Part shown: positions 38,615 through 49,220 of the stretch, piece by piece
Position numbering within the stretch: the stretch's first letter is position 1
Layout of the letters: every line of letters begins with the position of its first letter
Assembly: GCA_031835245.1 (NCBI GenBank)
Contig: JAVKOQ010000303.1
Span: forward strand, 1-50,000
Reading direction: 5' to 3'
Origin: Balamuthia mandrillaris
Lineage: Eukaryota; Discosea; Longamoebia; Balamuthiidae
DNA length: 50,000 bases
The notes under the pieces: model-generated
What the model was told of the DNA's origin: nothing
Seen by the model: only the letters and a program-made list of their open reading frames with translations
Databases searched by the model: none
Made by a program: the position numbers and the translations under genes

Positions 38615-40813
38615 GACCAGCAAACTCCAAAAAAAAGCTCCTAATGTAATGATATATGTACCTCCTGGGTGGACTCTTCACGAACTGGAGTCCTTGCTGA
38701 GCGGCTTGGTAAACTCAGTGGCGCTGTTAAATTCCGACGACCCCCGCGCCTCCGGCTGCAATGAGTACTTCTTGCGTTTAGCATGCACGAACCTGCTTAG
38801 ACCATGTGCAAATGGTAAGCGCGCTTGTTTCTCCGTCCCTGCTCTTTTAAACTTTCTCCAAACTTTGTTTTGGCTGCTAACCAATTGGTCACACTCAGTT
38901 ACTTCTGCGAGCCTAGGAGAAGAAAACCATCCCGTCCAACCCTGTCGAGCTGATTGCCTCGATTACTGTACGTACCCCTAACCCCTTTAAGACAGTTTAA
39001 ACTTTTGTTGCCATATTTACCGTTTGCAATTTGAGCAGTGGACCAGTGCAAAGAGTTTGTAAACTCTCTCGGCCATCAAACAGGAGTCGGCTTCTACTAT
39101 CCTCCAAACTCTACCTTCCCTCTTACGTGCATGGAGCTAGAAGCAGACGGCTCCGCATTCTATCAACAGGGTAATTACACCATTCAGAATGGCGACACGC
39201 AGAACGTGACTATGCAATGTAATCCAACGGTGTCTTCCAGCCTTGGAATAGTTTGCGATCCGCCCATCGAGAATGAATGCTCCTTCACGTGCCCATTGCC
39301 AGCTTACTCTGCAGAGCAGTACGACGCTCTGAAGGTGCTTCAGCTGGTTTTTGGCTGGCTGTCATTGGTATGTTTTGTTCCCAGTTTCATATAAGTTGTT
39401 GCCTAGGGGCTAACTCTTTTAACCTTTCTGCTCTTCGCTCTTGATCTCTCTCTCTCTCTCTCTCTCTCCATTCTCTCTCTCTCTCTCTCTCTTACATACA
39501 CAAGGTCGGAAGTCTGATGGTGATCCTGTCATACGCATTACATCCGAAACTTCGCACATTTCCTTCCAACCTGATCATCATGACGGCGGTGGCGGCGCAT
39601 TTGGCCTCTGTCGCCATCATTCTCCCCACATTCAGTGGTTATACTTATCTGTGGTGTGGCTCTGATGACCAGTTGATTTCTCCTTCAACTGAGTTGAACT
39701 CTTTTGCGCTTGTCATCAAGTTCAGCTTTGAGGAACTATCCGTGAAGTCGGGACTGTGCACATTCCAAGGTTGGCTCTTGCAATTCGGGTTTCTCTCCAG
39801 CATCATGTGGTACGGAACATACGACCCTGCATCCTTTATTGTTCCCCAAAATCAGAACCCAACTTTGTTAACATTGCTTATATAGGTGGGGCATCATTTC
39901 TTTCAACATGTTCCTTTCAGTACGTCGCTATCTTTCCATTAGTTAGTTGAAGTATTCTCACCCTTTTCTATTCAAATTTTAAGGTGTTCTTTCTCAGCAA
40001 GCTGCCAACAGGCAAGTGGTGGACTGTAGGACTGCAAGTCTTTTATCATGTTTGTGGTTGGGTTGTGCCAGCTGTTCTGGCTCTCATTCCTGCTGCTGCT
40101 GGCAAAATGGTCTTTACTCCAGCAAGTTCTGTGTACGTCTACTCTTGTCCAGATTACTCTGTTTGTTTCATTTACATCCCTTTTCCTTCATTCTCCACCT
40201 TCTCTTATCTTACTGATAATCTTCTGATCTACAATACAGGTGTGAGGTATCCACTGAAGACAACTATGCTTACTTTCTGACCTTCTGGACTCTTCCTGTG
40301 GGTATTGTGCTCTTGATTGGATTGGTGCTGTTCATCAGCTCTCTCTTTAAGTTAGTTTACATATCACACAAGCTGGAGGACCTCAAAAAGGCCTGCAGCA
40401 CCTACTTTCGAGTGCTGCTCTTCATCACGATCTTTCTTGTTCTGTTTTGTTTCATCTTTGCTTATTCTCTTCAAGTGGCTGCAAACTTAGAAACAGTGGA
40501 AGAAGGATACAGCGAGTACTACACCTGCCTCTTGCAACGCATCCCTGATTGCGAGCTTTCAGAGGACGTTCATCATTATCCATTGGCAGTATTGCGAGGA
40601 CTTGGCTTCTCTTCTCTTGGATTCTTCCTATTCTTAAACTTTTGCAGCAGCTTTGCGATAGGCAAGTTCTGGTGGAGCGCATTGAGGCATCTCTTTAGAG
40701 GCAAGTTTACATTGGCTTTCTCCTCTGAAACCTCACAACGCTCAAGCAGCAAGGCAAAACACAGGAAGCACAACACAGATGACATGCTGACAGTAAGCAT
40801 GGCTGTGGGTTAA
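38389..40813 (+). CDS. Frizzled/Smoothened-like receptor, copy 2
   Basis: Tandem paralogue of the preceding gene with the same exon order. The ATG at 38389 gives MRQQGSASNLLFVFCVWLGF (signal peptide), then CQQWTETPSFCAKMPLW, VMIYVPPGWTLHELESLLSG, GCNEYFLRLAC, HPVQPCRADCLDY, VDQCKEFVNSLGHQTGVGFY and CSFTCPLPAY. The 7TM part is nearly identical to copy 1 (NLIIMTAVAAHLASVAIILP, GKWWTVGLQVFYHVCGWVVP, TYFRVLLFITIFLVLFCFIF). Long nucleotide blocks are shared in exons, for example around 39570-39640 versus 36890-36960. The cytosolic tail is again basic (SKAKHRKHNTDDML) with a Ser cluster. Introns 1 and 4 hold (CT)n tracts, intron 1 as in copy 1. An ATG-containing leader at 38230-38388 is open but unlikely to be translated, as the signal peptide starts at 38389. 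Confidence 0.88.
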
Positions 40814-42398
40814 TTGCTTTTGCTTGTTTCTTAATTGTTCCATTGTACAAACATGAACCACTCTGAAAAAAGAGAGATGCGAGCTTGACAGGAGAGAAGA
40901 CATTAGTTGCAGAAAGCATGAATAATCCACAGAGTGATCCGAAGGAAGAAGCGTTGACCTCCACCTGGCTCGCTACAAAAACAAACTTCTCATGGAGTTG
41001 TGAATGCTGTTTGTTTGAGTTGAAGGGCGGTTTGCGTTGATTGTTTGAAGGGTGATTTTTCTTTGCCTTTGGGGTGCTTTGAGAAAGCATCTTGTGAATG
41101 CATTGTTTTTTGTAACTGTGGAAGTTATGGCCGCCGTTTTGTTCATTTGTCCTCCTTCAGGCGTGTGCCACTCTTGAACAATATCTACTCTTCGAAGCAG
41201 GATTCCTTGATGCTCCAAACCTTTCTTCAACAACAAGCAGTCCGCTTGTTGCGACAACTGGACCCAATCTCACTTTACCTTCTGCAGAGACTGCTCTTTC
41301 TTGTTGTGAGCGATATTTGTCAGCAAAACTCGTAAATATCGAAAAGCAAGCAAATAAAAAGCTATGCCATTTTTTTAAAAAAAACCTTTCTTGGAAAACC
41401 AAGCAATTAAAAAAGTTAACCATAAAAAAAAAAAAACCGGAACGCACACAAGCAACACCCAAGACTGTTTCACTGGACTACATGTGTTCAGGTAGCTATT
41501 CCTTCCTCCTCCTCCCCCCCTCCCTCTCTCCTCCTTCCACATTTATGCCATTTCTTCACTCTCTTTCCTCCCCCTCTTATCTCCTCTAAACGTCTCCTCC
41601 TTTACACTCACTGGTAAGCAAACAAACACCAACTTATTTTCCATTCACTTGCGTGATGCAGAAATAACAATGGACAAGGGAAAGCGCAAGCAGGAGGCAG
41701 CTCGTTCTGCAACACAAGGTTCATTGCTATTTACCCCTTTGCACCCATTTTATTGTTTTAAGTCATCATAGATTGGCACACGTTGAACCATGAGGAGTTC
41801 CTGGAAGCACTCCCATAGATGTTTGCTGCTTATCCAGACGCTGTTGAGCTGATGAATCAGAAATCCATTCTTGTTAATGTGCAGATACAAAGACTGAGCG
41901 GAAAGATTATGTGTTGGGAATTGGCCTTGATTTTAAGGATACCCTTTACTGAAGAAAAGTTAGGTGAATCATAAACATAAATACATCCAAAGGAAGACCA
42001 ATACTTGAAGTATTTGTTACAATTAATAGGTTGGTATTTCATAACGATACAAAGTTATTGAGATGCGAAAATGTGGAACCAAGGGAACCTTCTTGGTTCC
42101 CTGGTTCCATAGCAAAAATTTCAGCCTTAGAAAAAATTTCAGCGTTTTTTGAGCCAAATCAAAAGAGAAAATTGAAGATAATATATAATAGTCAGTGCAT
42201 TTGTTTGAAAAAATAAAAAAGGTTCTTGTAAAACTCAATATGCTCTATTCAATGAGCTCTTTTGCGAAGAGTAAAAACGTTTTATTGCTGAGAAATTAAT
42301 TTTAAAATAATTTTCTATAATAATTTAGTTAGTAAAATTAAATCAGAACAACAACTTAAAAATTACAAGTATTTTTTGTTGAGTACTTACTAGTGTTG
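40814..42398. other. Intergenic region without a confident gene
   Basis: Several short frames exist but none has clear family signal. A possible small exon begins at the ATG near 41670 (MDKGKRKQEAARSAT) and another open piece near 41770-41840 reads DWHTLNHEEFLEALP; these could be the remains of a gene. At 42075-42108 there is an imperfect inverted repeat (GGAACCAAGGGAACC / GGTTCCCTGGTTCC). The stretch 42240-42390 is AT-rich. Confidence 0.4.
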
Positions 42399-42573
42399 TG
42401 TTGGTAAAATCACCAACACTTATCTCAAGACTCCTCATGTTGGATCCGTCCCAGTGTCACAACCCCACCTTGGGTCGGCCCAATCCCTCTCTTTCACACA
42501 ATGCTCACAAAGGAGAGATAAAATTGGTGGTTCTTGGTTTGCTCTTATTAGAAAGACCTGCTTTGTGTATAGG
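42399..42573 (+). mobile_element. Truncated LTR fossil of the Ty3/gypsy element family
   Basis: It starts TGTTGGTAAAATCACCAACA and shares about 50 bases with the LTR at 44698-44933, in the opposite orientation, then diverges. It is cut off where the SANT-gene element begins. Broken, partial copy. Confidence 0.6.
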
Positions 42574-44697
42574 GTTAGGGGCAGGTACTCAGAACCTACG
42601 GCATTCAACTCCCCATGGTCCATTCTATAAAATTCTTAGTCTTTTAGTCCAATGGATAAAGTGGGGCAAAGTAGCAATTTTTTCAATTTTCTCATAGAAA
42701 TACATATATATAATCTAACTGGATATAATCATAATATCATCATCATTATCATCATTCTCCTTTGTCTCTTCCTCTTCATCCAAGATGGATATGACTGTAG
42801 TGGTGGTAGTAAAAGTAGTGATGCATGAGGGAGAGGTCGACAAGAAGAGAAGAAGGGCTATTATGTTGGAGTTTTCCAACATCTCTCTCTGCCCTTTTAT
42901 GCTGATATTCTCTGTTCTTCTTTTTTGGATAATTGTTCTAGCTTAAATACTGCCTCTCCTTGCTTCTTTTTCTTTTTCCTCTCGGGACAACTTACAACAA
43001 AATACAAGATACTTTACTATCACTTGTACTCTTTACTTTTAGTAAATTAAGTTCGGGTCTCGTATTTACTTTGTCTCCGCCGTCATTCCCGTTCTTATTT
43101 TACAACAGTAGGAGATGATGGGAGAGAAGCATGGTCGTCATCTGGTTTGTAAAAGTCCTCATCATGGGCCACCAAGTATTTGTCTTTCAAAGCATCGAGA
43201 TTTTTGGAGATTGTTGGAAAATTCTGTGAGGAGATTGCGCCATTTGTCATAGCAATCATTGTTGGTTTGGCGTTGAGTAGGCAAGTGTTTGGCAATCTCC
43301 AACCAAGACCATCCATCATGCAAGTGCCAAGTGACAAGTCTACGGATTTCTGGTGTCTGCCAAGCAATCCGTTGTTGATGATCATTCTTCTGATATTTGA
43401 GTCGACTGGATAACATTTGTTGTCACTGAAGTGCTCTGTGAACTCGTTGTCGTGGTGGTGTTTTTTCTTTTGAGTTATGATTCCTTTCATCATCATCATC
43501 GTTTTTAAGAAAGTCATTAGGAGAAGTAGGTAAGAATGGTTGCTCTTGACGAGAGGTGAGGAATGCTTTGTGAATAGGTGATCCGTTGACCAACTTAGGA
43601 AGTACAGGAGCTACAAACTCATCCACTAGCTCATTCAAGCCACTGAAAAAACCTTGTAGAATGCCAGAGATATGTTAACGGCAAAGCTGATGATGAATAT
43701 TGGACCAACGAAGAGGAGATTTGTTTTTGGCCTCATAAGTTGGGTAGCAGCTGCAGCCTTGCGTGTAGATTTGCTGCTAAGGCTCTTGGATGCACTTGTG
43801 TTTTCCTCTTCTTTCTGTTTTTCTGCTTCTTTTTCTCCAGCTTTTGCTTCTTCTTCCTCCTCCTTCTCCTCTTTTTCTTCTTCTTCTTCCTTGTCTCTGC
43901 TAGCATCTTTGCTTCTCTGTTCCTCTTCTTTTTCTTTTTCTTTTTCTTTTTCTTCTTTTTCTTTTTCTTCTTCTTCATTTTCTGCTGCTGCTGCTGTTTG
44001 TTTAGCTGGGTCTCTAGCAGGTTTCTTTGATACTAAAACAACGACAACAACAACAAAAATCAGTACGTAATTGAATGAGAAATCACAAAGGCATAACACT
44101 GCAAAAAGTTGGCGCTCTGATGGAGCGCTAAACAATCAACACCAAAAAGACAATCAAAAAACAAAGAATAACAACGAAACTGGAGTTAAAAAGCTGCCAC
44201 TCCGACAGAGTGCTACTGCATAAGGATAGAATTGCAACCAAAAAGGCCAAAAAGAAAAAACACAAAGATGAAAAGGACAAACAATCAAACAAACAAACTC
44301 CAACAGACAAAATGAAATAAAATACTTACATTCCAACATGTCGGTCAGAATGAAATCATCAATCTCTTCATCCACTGCAACTGCTGATGGAGCTGTCTTG
44401 GGGATATTTGTATTGCTTTTGCTATTTCCAGCAGCACCACGTAGTGTATCTGTATGTATGCATGCAAGTGTAATGCATATGTGTGTTGTTATTGCACAAA
44501 GAAAGGACAGATATAAGCAAGAATAACAAAAAGAAAAAAAGAAAAAAAAACGAGTAGGAGTGGTAGATGTTGTGGTTGTTATAACCACCAAATGTGAGCA
44601 CCTCTTACCTATTGCAGTAGCAATATCGACGCTCATGAGACTGGAAAATCTCATCATCATCATCATTTGAGGAGCTGCTGTTGCTACTGCTGCTACT
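42574..44697 (-). mobile_element. SANT/Myb-protein element, copy A (rearranged)
   Basis: From about 43660 down to 42574 this copy is closely similar at nucleotide level to 48890-47876. It codes remains of the same SANT/Myb-like protein (PEIRRLVTWHLHDGWSWLEI, NNDCYDKWRNLLTEF) and NELVDEFVAPVLPKLVNGSP. Upstream (44697-43730) exons code an acidic and Lys/Glu-rich stretch not seen in copy B: SVDIATAI joins DTLRGAAGNSKSN, then DEEIDDFILTDMLE, then VSKKPARDPAKQ. The 5' side is interrupted by the gypsy LTR. The shared end carries CCCCTAACCCTA. It looks broken. Confidence 0.6.
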
Positions 44698-44933
44698 TGT
44701 TGGTTGAATCCAACCTTAGGAAGGAAAGAGTCGGTGACAAGACAAGGAGTGTATTCAAGAGAATAGAGGAAGGACAACGAGAGTGAATCTCTGACGTTGC
44801 TTCAAAGTACACCAAGAGAAAGGGGGAAAAGAGAGAAAGGAAGGATGGGGGATACAAAAGAAAGGAGAGCTGAGGGTCCGGGACGGATCCAACATGAGGA
44901 GTCTTGAGATAAGTGTTGATGATTTTACCAACA
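44698..44933 (-). mobile_element. LTR (3') of a Ty3/gypsy chromovirus
   Basis: A 236-bp LTR bounded by TGTTGG and CCAACA, directly preceded (minus strand) by a purine-rich tract, AAGAGGGGGAGAA, which fits a polypurine tract. It belongs to the element body at 44934-46008. Confidence 0.8.
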
Positions 44934-46008
44934 TTCTCCCCCTCTTAAGAAGAAGTAAAAGGTGAAGAAGATTGTTTGAGGAGGTCCCAATAACGTTTGA
45001 TGAGTTTGGGAGCATGAACATCTTTAACAGAGATCCATTGGTTATCAGAATGTGGGTAGCCTTTCCAGTGAACAAAGTATTTACGCTTATTGGCTGGGCC
45101 TTTGTGATCAAGGATTTCATCTATTTTGTACTCATCTGGCAGGAGTTCATTAGTAGTAGAGTCCTCTGGGGGGGCAACGAGCTTCAGCTAGTTGGGGCTG
45201 AATTTGTCCGAGAGGGTAACACCAGTGCTGTCCTGGAGGAGATATGCACCACCATGATTGCGGTGGATGACTGTGTAGGGGCCAGAGTACTCAGGAAGAG
45301 ACTTGGGCGACCTGGGAGGCTTGTGTAGCATGACTTTGGAACCAGTGGAAAATTCGCGAAGTGGCTTAGAGGAATCATGTTGAGCCTTGATGTTGGAGCT
45401 GTGCTTCTGAGTAGAAGATGCTGATGCCAGGTAGACAATATCATGCATTTGCTTGGCATTCTCCAAGAGGAGGGTTTCAGTAGGAAGCTGGGAGGAGGAA
45501 GAAGAATAGTCTTGTAAAGTGGTAGCTGGGCAACCAAAGAACAGTTGAAATGAGGAAGACTTGTGATGGTGGGTGATGTGTTAGTTGATTGCATATTGGG
45601 CAGCAGGTAGAAAGGTGTGCCAGTGAGACCAATCACTGTTAATGAGCTTGTTAAGGGTGTTGCGGGCCAGCTTGACATGGCTTTCTGCAGCTCCGTTAGC
45701 TTGAGGATGATAGGCTGAGATAAACCGGTGCTCAAAGCCAGAGAGTGTCTTGAGAGCTTTGATGATTGTGTTGACGAACTCAGTGCTGTTGTCTGATTGA
45801 AGGATCTTAGGAAGACTGAAATCAGAGACAACTTGATACGGGGTGCAGGCCACGTCTTTAGCAGTCTTGGCGTGGATTGGGCGGAGGGAAGTGAACCGGG
45901 TAGCGATGTTTGTGGTGACCAGAACGTAGTTGAAGCCTTTAGAAGAAGTGGGAAGTGGGCCAAACAGATCGATGGCGACGTGATTGAAGGGGTAAGTGGC
46001 ATGGATGG
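44934..46008 (-). mobile_element. Ty3/gypsy chromovirus fossil: integrase and chromodomain part
   Basis: The minus strand keeps the integrase core (HRFISAYHPQANGAAES), the integrase C-terminal region, and a C-terminal chromodomain (YFVHWKGYPHSDNQWI), the mark of chromoviruses. The 5' two-thirds of the element (gag, protease, reverse transcriptase, 5' LTR) is absent from the window; the body ends where the next retroelement fragment begins, near 46008. It is broken (incomplete, with at least one break in the remaining frame). The readable integrase suggests moderate rather than great age. Confidence 0.85.
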
Positions 46009-46850
46009 TTAGGGTTTAACCTTGAACTTTATTTTGAACCAAAGCCAAGTCAGTGACACAAGCCACTGCTTATTTACAAGCTGTGATGCTCCACAACCAT
46101 AGCCCAAGTCCGAAGACTAAGGGCGGCTGTTTGAGCACATAAAATGTCTCAAATATATGAAGAGACATCAAACACACAATGACCGAGAGAGGAGTCCAGT
46201 TGAGAGAAGGAATGCAAGAGAAAGGGACCTTTCACATTCCACAAAGTCGCTTTGGACTTGTCTTTCAGTCACAACGACGATGAGTGTAAGCATGAGGGCC
46301 TTGTAGTCTGGTGTTGATGGAACTTTGTTGTTGCTGTTGTTGCTGCCAACTGGTCAATCCACGAAGTTGCGCACAAGCCTTCCAAGCTAGTACGATGAGT
46401 GCCATGCCTTTGGCCACATGTGTTGCCAGGGTAGTGAGATTACGGGCTTGGTACTTGGAGGCAAAGAGGGGATTGTGACTGACCACCTGCTGTATTGCAT
46501 AGACGCGAAGGAACTTTTTGGCTGAGTGCTCAATGGCTCCAAGGCTGCTCATGATGAAGGGAAGCACTGTGGAGATGGCCCTGGCCCGGATAGCTGGTCC
46601 ATACTTGGTTTTCTTTCGGTCAAAAGCGTCCTGAAGTACATCTTTCATGGAGGTCAAGGGTCGAGAGGGTGGAGCTTTGCTTCGCCAAGCTGTGACAGAG
46701 CAGTCAATAGCCTCGGCACGGGCTTGCAGGAAGAGGTCCGCTCGGATGGAGGCCAGGCGCCTTCTAGTAGGAGGAGGAGGGGGAGGAGCAGTAACAGCGG
46801 CGATGGTAGCAGCAGCAGCAACAGTGATAGTAGTAGAAGAAGAAGAAGAA

Positions 46851-46881
<31 letters not shown>

Positions 46882-47876
46882 CGGAAAAGGAATAAGTCAG
46901 AGTGTGCTCGTGGACAACCTGTTCGTGTGGCCTGAGGATGTTCCACAACTGCTTCACCAGCGCATCATGTCGGGCAGTTCTGAGTAGAGACAAAGATGGG
47001 CAGCGAAGGCAGTGAGTGATTGCATCGCTAAGGTCCGCATGGCAGAGCGGACAGGTCGTGTGTGCCTGGCTGGGGCTTTCCATGAGCTTGAGCTTGGCCA
47101 ACACCAAGTAAAGGTCGTCCTTGATGAGGAGGTCCGGACGGCTGGGGATGGCTTGCATCCATCGACTGGTGCCCTCAGATACTGCCTCCAGGAAGGCAGG
47201 ACGAAGAGCTGTGGGGCAGTGAACGCCTCGAAGGTGCTCGAATGCTTGCAACTCGTGGGGAGCGTACATCCTCTTTTGCACTCCTTTGGTCACAGCTCGG
47301 TCCAGGTTGGGTGGGAAGCTTCCTGTGATCCTCATGGCATCCAGCCAGTCAGCTGGGGTGACTGTGGTGTCCAAGAGCTCTGCCTTTTCAATGTCCTCAC
47401 GGATAGAGGCTAGGATGTCGATGCTGTCATTAGAGCAAAGAAAGTCCCCATGGTGATGGTTGTTGTTGCCATCACGTCCACCATTGCCATCGTCACCGCC
47501 GCCGCTGCCATCACTGCTGCCGCCAAGTGGAGGTGGTACTTGTTGTTGCTGCTACAGAGCGAGGTACTTGGCTGCTGAGAAAAGGGAGGCTGAGAAGGCG
47601 TAAAGAGCCACTCCTCGGGAAGGAGCACTCGCCCTGAGCCCGAAGCCTCCCAGGCGGATGGGCGTGCGTAGGATGCCCTCCTGTAGGCTACCAGGCCGAA
47701 TGTCAGTCCTCAGGAGCTGGGCCACTGCAGTGCGAATAGACTCGTCCCATTCCATCACATATCGGTGGCAGTGAGGCACAGTGCGCAGCCAGAAGGAAGG
47801 AACTGAGGCCAAGCACTGGCGAATGAGGAGCATACGAGCCTGAAGGAGCATGATCTCCGGCGTGACCTCTAGGGTT
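46009..47876 (-). mobile_element. Retroelement C-terminal fragment (probably non-LTR)
   Basis: The minus strand codes about 535 residues in essentially one frame with about one break. The order is a thumb-like segment with IRLGGFGLRASAPSRGVALY, a Gly/Asp/Asn linker, TPADWLDAMRITGSFPPNLD, a zinc-knuckle-like CPLCH...H...C followed by RTARHDALVKQLWNIL, a Ser run, and a C-terminal domain (LFLQARAEAIDCSVTAW, KYGPAIRARAISTVLPFIMS). Similar C termini occur in non-LTR retroelement proteins of protists. The catalytic reverse transcriptase part is missing. A 3' untranslated stretch (46260-46020) follows. Both ends abut CCCTAA-like motifs (GTTAAACCCTAACC and CCCTAACCCTAACCCTAG). The class is not certain. 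Confidence 0.5.
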
Positions 47877-49176
47877 AGGGTTAGGGGCGGGTACTCAGAA
47901 CCTACGGCATTCAACTCCCCATGGTCCATTCTATAAAACTCTAAGTCTATAAGTCTAACGGATAAAGTGGGTCAAAGTAGCAATTTTTTCAATTTTCGTA
48001 TAGAAATACCTATATAATCTAACAAGATATAATCATAATATCATCATCATCATCTTCATCATCATTCTCCTCTGTCTCTTCCTCTTCATCCAAGATGGAT
48101 ATAACTGTAGTGGTAGTAGAAGTAGGAGATGATGATGGGGAGGAAGTGTTGTCATTATCATCATCATCATCTGATTTGTCAAAGTCCTCATCGTGGGCCA
48201 CCAAGTATTTGGTCTTCAAAGCGTCCAGATTGTTGGAGAATTCTGTGAGGAGATTGCGCCATTTATCATAGCAATCATTGTTGGTTCGACGTTGGGCAGG
48301 CAAGTGTTTGGCAATCTCCAACCAAGACCATCCATCACGCAAGCGCCAAGTGACAAGTCTACGGATTTCTGGTGCCTGCCAAGCGATCCGTTGCCAATGG
48401 CCATTCTTCCGATATTTGAGTCGATTGGATAACAATTGTTGTCGCTGAAGCGCTCTGCGAAGTCGTTGTCGTCGTGGTGTTTGTTTTTTTGAGTCAGGAC
48501 TCTTGTCATCATCATCAGCATCGAGAGAAGCAAGGGAGGAGGATGATTGTTCTTGACGAGGGGTGAGGAATGCTTTGTGAATGGGTGATCCGTTGACCAA
48601 CTTGGGAAGTACAGGAGCTACAAACTCATCCACCAGCTCATTCAAGCCACTGAAAAAGCTTTGCAGAATGCCAGAGATGTGTTGACGGCACAGCTGGCAA
48701 TGAATATTGGGCCAACGAAGAGGAGATTTGTTTTTGGCCTCATAGGTGGCTGCAGCTTCAGCTAGCACATCCTTGTCAAACTCATCTGGATGATTTTCTA
48801 CCCAAGCAGTACAACATTCAAGCCACAAGGAGCGATAAAATCGTATTTGTTGATCTTTGGTTGGCAAATCTGTTCGTTTCATGAACCACCTAAAGAAGCA
48901 GTGTAAAAGAAGAAGAAGAGAGAAAGAGAAAGTGAGAGAAAGAAAGAGGAAAAGAAAGAAAAAGGGAAAAGAGACAAAAAACAAAGTGTGAGTGAATGTT
49001 AAAAGAAGAACAAATGAACTAAGACCAATCATAACAATTATTGTTTAGACTATGAATGTTGCTGCTGTCACAATAAACCTGTGCGTTCTAGCTGAGCGCT
49101 AGGTCTAAGGGTGCATTTTTGAATGCAAGCAAGCAAACAAACAAGCTAAAAACTGACTGGATAGATAAATAGATAA

Positions 49177-49220
<44 letters not shown>

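Noticed and set aside
42870-43080. Possible regulatory or non-coding RNA stretch
   Set aside because: AT-rich flank of the SANT element with no structure or motif I could support.
45184-46002. 272-residue Ser/Leu/Pro-rich frame on the minus strand
   Set aside because: Overlaps the integrase and chromodomain in a different frame; the composition is that of a shadow frame.
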